Shown: piece after piece, positions 22,672 through 31,320 of the stretch
Numbering within the stretch: the stretch's first letter is position 1
Layout: every line of letters starts with the position of its first letter
Source: Porites lobata
Taxonomy: Eukaryota; Cnidaria; Anthozoa; Scleractinia; Poritidae
Direction: 5' to 3'
DNA: 64,000 nt
NCBI GenBank assembly: GCA_942486035.1
Contig: CALNXK010000362.1
Span: 140,001 to 204,000 of the forward strand
The notes under the pieces: generated by a model
The model's input: the letters and a program-made list of their open reading frames with translations, nothing else
The model's database searches: none
Told to the model about the DNA's origin: nothing
Made by a program: the position numbers and the translations under genes

Positions 22672-23746
22672 ATATCATAGCCATTAAATGTGCTAATTTT
22701 AGCACATTTTGTGCCATCTCGTGTGACTCACTCGCGCATTTTTTGCAACAGCGCCGTAGAAAAGATTAACAAACGAAACGGCGTTGGAAATTACCTCCTT
22801 AGGAGATGCATGATAAATTCCATTTCTGTCATCATTGCCTCCTCTGAATTTAAGGCAAGACCTTGACAATTTCTCTAAATGTGAGGACTGCTTATGTTAA
22901 ACAACGTAGTGAGAATGTTTTTGACAAATCCAGTGACACAAATCACAGCTACACCAGTAAACTAAAAGGAACCTAGTGGCTGTAAACGTCCAGGTGTGTG
23001 ACTTCTATCAATGATCAATATGGTGGAAAAGGTACCAACTCGAGTTAACACTCGGACCCCTTTTACAAATTTTTGAACGGCCAAAAACTTGCACGGATCC
23101 GCCTTTTCTTTACTTGCGACCCGCGGAACCGTGCAAGTTTTTGAGCTGCAAACAGTACCGAGAAGAGAGAATTTGCGCGTTCCCTCTAAACGTGGCATTT
23201 ATCTTGTGTGGACCGTGCAAAGAGCATTCTGAAAAAGAAGTGAGTGGGAAAAACAATGAGGGGAAGCGGTACGGAGTGAGAGTCGTAAAAACTCCTTTAA
23301 TGGTACTTTTAACAAAACTGAGCTCCTTCCGGATCCTTCTGGTATACCAGGTTATGGTAAACGCTATGAATGGTTTATTTTGACAGCTCTTGTCAACATT
23401 GGAAGGTATATTACCTTATGGAAATACGAAGTGACAGCGATGAGATCATCAGTTAGAAGGCTTACTTTCAAAAAAGTACCTCGTTCGCTAGCTCTTTTGG
23501 CCGCTTTGCGGCCTAAAATGCCCGTTCCGCAAACTGATTCAACTGCATGTACTATGTTTATTTTAACAAACAGTTGGTAATAAAAATTATTACAAATTTT
23601 ACAGCAAGCAATATCCACTTCCCGCAGTTAGCCCGCACGCTTCGAAACTCGCGAGGTTAATATATAGCAAGTCCAGCTAGCTCGCATGAGAGCGAGGTTA
23701 AGTGATTCATAAAGAAACAAAATAGATCTTTAATATTATATCTACA
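22672..23746. other. Interior of the TTAA element, repeat remnants
   Basis: Contains an inverted pair around 23084-23145 (AAAACTTGCACGGATCCGCC and its inverse), an old repeat piece. Related sequence with CTTGTACGAGTCCGCC lies at about 43725-43870. Open frames of 66-89 codons on both strands are mutual shadows. Confidence 0.4.
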
Positions 23747-24719
23747 TTCACGGGCGGGCGTACGGAAAAGCCGGAATCCGGAATCCGGAACCGGAGCCGG
23801 AAACGGAACCGGAACCGGAACCGGAACCAGAACCGGAACCGGAACCGGAACCAGAACCGGAACTTAAATTGAGACCAGGGTAAACTGGGAAGCGCTGAAA
23901 CCAGTTCCCGATACGCGTGTGGAAATAAAACTCAAGATGGCGTCCTCTGTTATCATTGTTTTGAGAAATTTTCAGCACAGTGATCGTGATACCAAAGATA
24001 TACTCACCGCGCGAAAGAGCTTACGTTTGGTTATTTAGTATACGCATGTGTTCTACTTTATCAAACATGCTTACACATCGCGCTTAGACACTTTTACCAG
24101 AAAAAAAAAACAAACAAACAAAATATTCAGTTGTAATTTACATGACTTTATTTAAAAAAGAACATATAACCACTAAAATTCAAAGAATCAGCCCATGCTG
24201 TTCCGCCGCAGACTCGAGCATAAATTCAAGGCACAACAACTTCACATTTTCACACGTACTCACATTTCAATCGATTCGTTGCTTTGTCGCGATCTGTAAA
24301 CGAAAACAGATATGTTTTTGCAAAATGGTAACATTTCTTCAAACTCTGTAAAACGGAAAAGAATGAAAACTTTTATCTTCTTACTCGTACCTTCTGTTAA
24401 AAGGGCTCCGTGTTTCATCCATTGTCAGGGAAGGGCGGCAAAGGGAGGAGGAGTACGATCATGATCCCAACTTGCGACGCTCACGCGTATATGAAATTCT
24501 CGAAGAAAAATTTTGCTCCGTACGCGAAAAATGCGACAGTAAAAAATATAATAACACTAAATAAATATAATATGGGGATGAAACGTCTTGACCGAGCAAT
24601 TATTGTTAGTGACACTCTCAAGACAGAAACGTCTCCAATTTTTATTTCTTAGGTTCGCGTTCCGGTTCCGGCTCCGCTTCCGGTTCCGGATTCCGGCTTT
24701 TCCATACGCCCTTCACGGG
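23747..24719. mobile_element. hAT-like element with CCGGAA minisatellite ends
   Basis: Ends GGGCGTACGGAAAAGCCGG (23756) and the inverse of GGGCGTATGGAAAAGCCGG (up to 24711) are followed inward by CCGGAACC-type tandem repeats in opposite orientation (23770-23862 and 24657-24705). It is flanked by the 8-bp direct repeat TTCACGGG (23747-23754 and 24712-24719). An 8-bp target duplication is characteristic of hAT elements. The interior has no transposase. The Gly-Ser repeat frame read from the left minisatellite is not a gene. Confidence 0.65.
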
Positions 24720-25928
24720 ACACCTCTAAATGAGGAGGGAATGAAGCAATGCCAGTTAATCACCAATTAACCTGCGCTCAGGCGTTCTTCTAAAGCTAAA
24801 TTCAACTAAAAGAAGTAATTGAAGAAGAAATAAGACTGGAGTAGGTCTCTGATAAGCTTGTTTGTTTGTTTTTTGCTTTTTATCTCATTGGTAATCAGGA
24901 GCCCATAGGCTCCTGGTAATAGTTCGTAATAGCCCACGTTCGATAAAGGAAAACTCTAACATGAATCCGAGGCTTTCTGGTTACATTTCTATTTTAGGTT
25001 TGGTTTTCTATGTGCTCGTGGAAAATTTGCAATTTTTGTCCGTACGTGTCTCCGTATGCAGCTACTAGTGCCAGTCCCTCCTGAGTGCTGAATTTTCAAG
25101 ATGGCGTCGCTTTGTTATTTTCTAGTTTCATCCTATCGTTCAGCCCTTTTTACCCTTTGATCATGTAACCTAGGCAGTATTTCGAGCTTTTTGATATTTC
25201 CTCCAGCTGCTGAACATACTTTACAGCGAAATATGGAAGAAAACTCACGAAGAGGACTTAAAACAAGCACGAAGGGATCGGCCTGTTTGCAAGAAAAAGC
25301 TTGGAAACTATAACAAATGTGAGTTTTCTAATTTCTTCCTGTTTCAATGGCCCAAAATGATTATTAGTGTTTTGGTTACATGGATGATAGTAGACTGCAA
25401 TTTGGCTGTCAGAGTTGTTCTGTCGTTTTAGTTGTACGCTGTAGATCAATTCAAAAATGCCCGATTTTTTGCTCCTTTGCAGACACTGAGTTTAGGTCAG
25501 ATAAAATAAGAAAAGTTTAGTCTTGTTCGTGGCTGCTTAAACATTCTTATGGTTTTAGAAAGTAGTTCTATGATGTATTGTATCGCATGCAAAAAATAAA
25601 CTTCGCTCGTTAAATTTTGAGGGTTCTGTGAGTTTCAGAAAATGGTGAAAATTTGCTTATAAAAATGGCGTCCGAGGGGGTCGAATCAAGTGATGCTCGT
25701 ATCTCTAATACAAGAGCAGTGACGAACCTATGTTTATTATATTTGTCCAATACTCCACCAGACCTATCTGTGATGTTAGTATGAACTTATTCTGTTGACC
25801 CCCTTCCGTTGACATTTTTAACATTTTGCCCGGTTTTCTCTGACAACCTCTCTTAAAACCTCAGACCCGCATTAGCCTCCACAAGTCGCCCACTAGTCTA
25901 ACCTTAGCACTTTATTTTCCCGCTGCAG

Positions 25929-26070
25929 GTCTTTAATGGAAACACGGACCGCAACACCGTGGTTTTGAACGTTTTGCACCCTTCAATAAATGCACGCTAC
26001 ATACGGGTGCATCCTAAGACGTGGCATAACCATATTTCTATGAGGATGGAACTCTTGGGATGTCCATCAG
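25929..26070 (+). CDS. F5/8 type C module D, exon 2
   Basis: Acceptor CCGCTGCAG, frame VFNGNTDRNTVVLNVLHPSI to LLGCPS, donor GTACTG; 142 bp, phase 0-1. It is the partner of 19821-20131, now 5.8 kb downstream because of the TTAA element. Splicing across the insertion is possible in principle, as the element lies between intact splice sites. Its spacing to the next exon 2 (27194) is exactly 1265 bp, so it also forms the first part of the D-E-F tandem repeat. Confidence 0.8.
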
Positions 26071-26112
26071 GTACTGATAATATTTTTCGTTTTCATGAAA
26101 ATGAAAAAAAAG

Positions 26113-26550
26113 CAGGGGCATCCAACGACTGTTTCGAGTAAAATGTTTGTTCAGAGAGCCAAATATTGCCTAAAATTTTCTATTACTTGAGGAAGGCTAA
26201 AAATTTGTAGATGATCGTTCCATTCATGTACAATCTTCGAAGCTTATCAAATATATTCCCTACGATTGTCTGAAGTTCAATTTTTCAAATTGCACTCCCC
26301 TTTAAATGTGATGGAGAGAGGAATCGGAAAAATTCTAACATTCGTAATATGTTAAAATGGATGTAAAGTTTTCGGAAAAATAATACTGAAGCCCTTGCAA
26401 TTTCGAAACGACTCAAATTCCCCTTGGATGACCGAACAGATACAAATTCTACAGCGCCGCTTAGAATGCATCTCTAGAGATCTAAAAGTACTCTGGAAGC
26501 CTAAAAAGTGTTTCAATTTATTTGGGAGGAAACTGTGGTGGCTGCCCCTG
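26113..26550. mobile_element. CAGGGG-family MITE, copy 3
   Basis: Starts CAGGGGCATCCAACGACTG at 26113 and ends GTGGCTGCCCCTG at 26550. It follows an AAAAAAAAG run and precedes AAAAAGG. It was carried by the 1265-bp tandem repeat, so copies 3-5 derive from one insertion near exon 2. Confidence 0.75.
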
Positions 26551-26724
26551 AAAAAGGTTCCCTCTGACTAGCACAACGGCGGTAAACTGTTTACTCGCAT
26601 GCTCACTCAACTGCAGTTCACTCTTCCTACTACACGTATCACAAAATCACAGCCAAACAAGGTGCTTTAGAATCACGTAATCAATTTAATAGAACGCACT
26701 AATCGTGCAATATCCTTTGTAAAG

Positions 26725-27335
26725 CATGTTTCGACCCGCTCGGGATGGAGACCAAGAAAATAACCGATGGCCAGATCACAGCGTCAACCGAGTACAACGC
26801 TGCACACGGCGCCACCAATGGCAGACTCAATTTCAAGCCTGGAGAACGAAAGACTGGTGCATGGTCCGCCCTTCAAAATGACGTTCATCAGTGGCTACAA
26901 GTCGATCTTCAAGGCAAAACCGAACTGACAGGAATAAAGATCCAGGGACGACAAGAAGTCGATCAGTGGGTTACGAGCTTTACTATTTCCTACAGCAGCG
27001 ACGGCACCACCTATACATCTTATCAGAACAGCAAGGTATGGAAACCAATGAAAATTGTGGCAAGAGAAACTCAAGCAATTAACTAATCGAATCTCGACAC
27101 GGTAACATGAAAATGTCTCAAAATCCCAGACCCGCGTTAGCCTCCACAAGTCACTTACTAGTCTAACCTTAACACTTCATTTTTCCGCTGCAGGTGTTTA
27201 ATGGAAACACGGACCGCAACACCGTGGTTTTGAACGTTTTGCACCCTTCAATAAATGCACGCTACATACGGGTGCATCCTAAGACGTGGCATAAACATAT
27301 TTCTATGAGGATGGAACTCTTGGGATGTCCATCAG
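26725..27335 (+). CDS. F5/8 type C (discoidin) module E, two exons
   Basis: Exons 26725-27035 and 27194-27335 (311 and 142 bp, phases 1-0 and 0-1). Exon 1 begins CFDPLGMETKKITDGQITAS and has the GERKTG loop, WLQVDLQGKTELTG and GRQEVDQWVTSF, so it is of the A type. Exon 2 has VLHPSIN and HKHISMRM, and its donor is GTGCTG. It is intact and complete, with both conserved cysteines. It follows the MITE of the preceding repeat unit. Confidence 0.85.
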
Positions 27336-27377
27336 GTGCTGATAATATTTTTCGTTTTCATGAAAATGAAAAAAAAG

Positions 27378-27815
27378 CAGGGGCATCCAACGACTGTTTC
27401 GAGTAAAATGTTTGTTCGGAGAGCCAAATATTGCCTAAAATTTTCTATTACTTGAGGAAGGCTAAAAATTTGTAGATGATCGTTCCATTCATGTACAATC
27501 TTCGAAGCTTATCAAATATATTCCCTACGATTGTCTGAAGTTCAATTTTTCAAATTGCACTCCCCTTTAAATGTGATGGAGAGAGGAATCGGAAAAATTC
27601 TAACATTCGTAATATGTTACAATGGATGTAAAGTTTTCGGAAAAATAATACTGAAGCCCTTGCAATTTCGAAACGACTCAAATTCCCCTTGGATGACCGA
27701 ACAGATACAAATTCTATAGCGCCGCTTAGAATGCATCTCTAGAGATCTAAAAGTACTCTGGAAGCCTAAAAAGTGTTTCAATTTATTTGGGAGGAAACTG
27801 TCGTGGCTGCCCCTG
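27378..27815. mobile_element. CAGGGG-family MITE, copy 4
   Basis: Starts CAGGGGCATCCAACGACTG at 27378 and ends CGTGGCTGCCCCTG at 27815. It is nearly identical to the copy 1265 bp upstream and was duplicated with module E. Confidence 0.75.
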
Positions 27816-27989
27816 AAAAAGGTTTCCTCCGACTAGCACAACGGCGGTAAACTGTTTACTCGCATGCTCACTCAACTGCAGTTCACTCTTCCTACTACAC
27901 GTATCACAAAATCACAGCCAAACAAGGTGCTTTAGAATCACGTAATCAATTTAATAGAACGCACTAATCGTGCAATATTCTTTGTAAAG

Positions 27990-28600
27990 CATGTTTCGAC
28001 CCGCTCGGGATGGAGACCAAGAAAACAACCGATGGCCAGATCACAGCGTCAACCGAGTACAACGCTGCACACGGCGCCACCAATGGCAGACTCAATTTCA
28101 AGCCTGGAGAACGAAAGACTGGTGCATGGTCCGCCCTTCAAAATGACGTTCATCAGTGGCTACAAGTCGATCTTCAAGGCAAAACCGAACTGACAGGAAT
28201 AAAGATCCAGGGACGACAAGAAGTCGATCAGTGGGTTACGAGCTTTACTATTTCCTACAGCAGCGACGGCACCACCTATACATCTTATCAGAACAGCAAG
28301 GTATGGAAACCAATGAAAATTGTGGCAAGAGAAACTCAAGCAATTAACTAATCGAATCTCGACACGGTAACATGAAAATGTCTCAAAATCCCAGACCCGC
28401 GTTAGCCTCCACAAGTCACTTACTAGTCTAACCTTAACACTTCATTTTTCCGCTGCAGGTGTTTAATGGAAACACGGACCGCAACACCGTGGTTTTGAAC
28501 GTTTTGCACCCTTCAATAAATGCACGCTACATACGGGTGCATCCTAAGACGTGGCATAAACATATTTCTATGAGGATGGAACTCTTGGGATGTCCATCAG
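27990..28600 (+). CDS. F5/8 type C (discoidin) module F, two exons
   Basis: Exons 27990-28300 and 28459-28600. The protein equals module E except Thr for Ile at residue 6 of the METKKTTDG segment. Same splice sites and phases. As the last module in the array, its phase-1 donor (GTGCTG at 28601) would have to join a later phase-1 exon. The nearest ones I recognise are the first FN3 exon (35322) or unseen small exons. The near identity to E argues for a very recent duplication. Confidence 0.85.
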
Positions 28601-28642
28601 GTGCTGATAATATTTTTCGTTTTCATGAAAATGAAAAAAAAG

Positions 28643-29064
28643 CAGGGGCATCCAACGACTGTTTCGAGTAAAATGTTTGTTCGGAGAGCCAAATATTGCC
28701 TAAAATTTTCTATTACTTGAGGAAGGCTAAAAATTTGTAGATGATCGTTCCATTCATGTACAATCTTCGAAGCTTATCAAATATATTCCCTACGATTGTC
28801 TGAAGTTCAATTTTTCAAATTGCACTCCCCTTTAAATGTGATGGAGAGAGGAATCGGAAAAATTCTAACATTCGTAATATGTTAAAATGCATGTAAAGTT
28901 TTCGGAAAAATAATACTCAGAAGCCCTTGTAATTTGGAAACGATTCAAGTTCCCCTAAGATGACCGAACAGATATAATGCATCTCTAGAGATCTAAAAGT
29001 ACTCTGGAGAGCCAAAAGAAGTGTTTCAATGTATTTAGGAGGAAACCGTCGTTGGGTGCCTCTG
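28643..29064. mobile_element. CAGGGG-family MITE, copy 5
   Basis: Starts at 28643 like the previous copies, has a small internal deletion near 28975, and ends GGGTGCCTCTG at 29064 with a mutated terminus. The repeat array ends here. Confidence 0.7.
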
Positions 29065-29850
29065 AATAAATTTTAAGCTTAAGCCTCTTTTTGAGCATGT
29101 ATTATCGAGGTTTTTCAGCTTTGGAATTCCACAAATAGTTTTGAAGAGGATAGCTAGTGGGTGTACTTCGCTTTTAACGAAGGTTACCCGCTCCCCTTTA
29201 CTTAATTCGGGCGCCGGTAACTGTTCCCATTTAAGCAGTTCTTTTAAATCTTCGCTTTTTTAAGGTCAACTGTCGTGCGAAAATCAATTTAGACCGGGCG
29301 CTGTAGATTAAGAAAAAAACAAAAACAACAAACGATCAGAAAACTGTTAATAGGGCAAATGTTAAAAAGAGTATTAAAGCAGTTTAAGATTATTCCCTCA
29401 ATGGGTACTACAGCATTGATTACAGCATTTTTGCAAGTTAACTGCAGTTTTCAGGTATCCACTACCCATGATACCACAGGAATGATTAAAGCATTTTTTA
29501 CATGTTAAATGTGGATTACAGGTATCCACTACCCATGATACTACAGCATAGACCTTGTCACGGTTTTCGACGCCATCTTGACGAGTAGGCAAACGCGTGA
29601 GAAATTACAGTGTTTGTGTGAGAATCTAATGTCGAATAATTTCCGTAGAACGGCTGTCCTGAAAAAATATGAATTGTGAACTAAAGCTTCATTCCTAGGG
29701 ATTCTACTCCAAAAAATTGAGGGCGTCACATGCGCCAAAAGACCTAGAACCACTTTTTTAGATTTTCTATGCATTTGTCTGTAAGAAAGTTCCGGGAAAA
29801 ATTATAGACAAATATATGGAAAATCTAAAGCAAGCCTCTGGAGAAATTTA
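29065..29850. other. Unique spacer with a 67-bp tandem repeat
   Basis: No gene seen. A unit of 67 bp (landmark GGTATCCACTACCCATGATA at 29454 and 29521) is repeated a little over two times across 29400-29550. The remainder is AT-rich and unassigned. Confidence 0.5.
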
Positions 29851-29854
29851 AGCA

Positions 29855-30890
29855 CAGGTACTCCCTGTCTGTCCTCCAGTTTGTCTTTGTCCTTGACATT
29901 GGTAAGCAGTCCCCGTAAAGTAGTTATCGGTTTGTGTGCAACACGTATATTGTAAGGTTGTGTTACAACACGGACTTTGTTAGACGGAACACTTACAGTA
30001 ACACTGATTCCAACACTCAGATCGACTCTGGCCCTGTTACGACAGCGACTATACCGTACATCAGAGGCACCTCTGAAACTATTGCACGTATATTACAACC
30101 TTACAATGTACGTGTGGCACACAAACCGATAACCACTTTACGGCGACTGCTTACTGATGTCAAGGACAAAGACAAACCGGAGAACAGACAGGGAGCAGTA
30201 TACAAGATCAAATGCTGCGACTGCTAGGCTTCTTACATTGGTGAAACCGGCAGAAACCTAAGTACGCGACTGACCGAACACAAACGAGCGACGAGGAATG
30301 GTGATGTCAACAATCACATTGCTGAGCACCATTTACAGACGAAACGTCGAATTGACTGGGACTTTGTGACATGTATAACGTCTTCTACAGACTACTATCA
30401 ACGTCTTACCTTAGAAAGCTGGTTTACTAACTTAGAACAAACGCCACTCAATCATGGCCAACAGTTACCAGCGCCGTACAGACGACTTATTGACGAAATC
30501 AAGCAAAACTAACTACGAGAGAACGACTGGAGAACTGACAATTTGACTAACAATAGACGACTGATTAACTGTGACTAGACGGATCGAAACGCACCAATTA
30601 CTGATTACGAGTTTTCATAGCCGAGAACATCACGGCTTAACTGACAGACGACCAATAACATCGCAACGTAATTGACCAATCAGATCAATAACCAGAGTAT
30701 AATACTATCAACTGACGTGATACAACTCACTTTGACTCTGAAGATGACTACCGCACAGGTTGTCGAAACGTCAGTCACTGTCAACAACAACAGTCCTATT
30801 CAGGACTACGTTCACCCGGACGATCAAACTCAACCTACTTTTGAAATGACTCCTGGGTTCAAACCTTTCACATTTTTTCATAGATATACG
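29855..30890 (+). mobile_element. Penelope-like element, 3' part, inactivated
   Basis: The frame at about 29980-30515 holds the end of a Penelope-type reverse transcriptase linker (RGTSETIARILQPYNVRVAH, KPITTLRRLL) and a GIY-YIG endonuclease (AVYKIKCCDC, stop, then YIGETGRNLSTRLTEHKRA and NHIAEH). The TAG at 30225 lies directly before the YIGETGR motif. The nuclease nicks target DNA for element integration. An inverted copy of 30104-30208 precedes it at 29859-29960, the kind of rearranged 5' end common in this class. The 3' region includes hammerhead-like core sequence (30738-30812). No palm domain is present, so it is a dead fragment. Confidence 0.75.
30738..30812 (+). ncRNA. Hammerhead-ribozyme-like motif in the Penelope 3' end
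   Basis: CTGAAGA (30738-30744) is followed by a stem GACTACC/GGTTGTC with one T-T mismatch and a GCACA loop (30746-30764). Then comes GAAA (30765-30768), and a stem CGT-C-AGTC pairing with GACTACG (30804-30810) ahead of TT. This is the order CUGANGA, stem II, GAAA, stem III, UH of a hammerhead. One extra base (T at 30745) and the lack of a convincing stem I suggest a degenerate copy. Hammerheads are known from Penelope-like elements. Confidence 0.35.
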
Positions 30891-31059
30891 GTGTTTACTC
30901 TAAGCGAATAGGGTATTTTAAGTGGCATGTATTTGCAAAATGTAAGTCTGGTCTTAGGTGACGTGACAGAAGGCAAGTTTTCGATACTAAACGGAGTCTT
31001 GTATTGATTTAATGGGGGCTAAATAGTGAGCTGACTAGTTATTAAATCGGAACGATTAA

Positions 31060-31320
31060 ATGGATTCTAGTATTCATTTACGAAGTAAAATGATTTCAGT
31101 TTATTCGAACTTGGTATTTTATGTATTTCTTTTTATTAAAATTAGCTCCATTTGCCCAGCTGCTGCTGATAATGATCCTAAATACACACAAGATGTCCTA
31201 CTTTCAGAAAACGGATATTTCAATTCAACACAAAGCGCGGGATTTTTTAAGAACGAAGAACTTAAGTCAAGTTTAGGGACAAGATGTTCCACTTTCAAAA
31301 AACATTATTTTTTTATTTAG
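31060..31320 (+). other. Short frame with signal-like N-terminus, uncertain
   Basis: From the internal Met at about 31090, the frame reads MISVYSNLVFYVFLFIKISS followed by a polar 50-residue tail. The duplicate region at 1378-1575 keeps only the polar part (GYFNSSQSEGF), not the signal part, and its frame ends at the same place. It could be a relic of a secreted protein or chance. Just downstream is a hairpin (AGGACCCATGAAAGGAG and inverse, about 31320-31365). Confidence 0.2.

Larger units (their letters stand above)
20214..25856. mobile_element. Foldback DNA element with TTAA target duplication (5.6 kb)
   Basis: The ends are GAGTGGTTGTCAGAGAAAAC at 20218 and its inverse ending ...TCTGACAACCTCTC at 25852. 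They are flanked by TTAA on both sides (20214-20217 and 25853-25856). The inverted arms extend about 0.9 kb (20218 to about 21120; about 24793 to 25852), with an extra 165 bp in the right arm. Both arms contain the same 63-codon open frame in mirror orientation, which is a shadow and not a gene. TTAA duplication is typical of piggyBac and Kolobok elements. No transposase is visible, so it is non-autonomous. It sits in the intron of F5/8C module D. Confidence 0.8.
25859..29064. repeat. Tandem repeat, period 1265 bp (modules D, E, F)
   Basis: Exon 2 starts at 25929, 27194 and 28459. The MITE starts at 26113, 27378 and 28643. Exon 1 of E and F starts at 26725 and 27990. All intervals equal 1265 bp. 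The E and F units are almost identical by eye (one visible base change in the first codons of exon 1), while D to E shows a few more. This indicates two successive unequal crossovers, the latest very recent, or gene conversion. An assembly duplication cannot be excluded. Confidence 0.9.

Noticed and set aside
23748..23978. A Gly-Ser repeat protein on the - strand
   Set aside because: The frame is read through a CCGGAA minisatellite at the end of an inverted-repeat element; nothing else in it is protein-like.
20621..25449. A conserved 63-codon gene in two copies
   Set aside because: Both copies lie in the inverted arms of the TTAA element; identity follows from the arms being copies of each other.
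9840..28347. 63-codon frames overlapping the discoidin exons in a second frame
   Set aside because: They are frame shadows of conserved exon sequence.
29402..29550. A CRISPR-like repeat array
   Set aside because: Only about two direct 67-bp units without spacers; ordinary tandem duplication in a eukaryotic genome.
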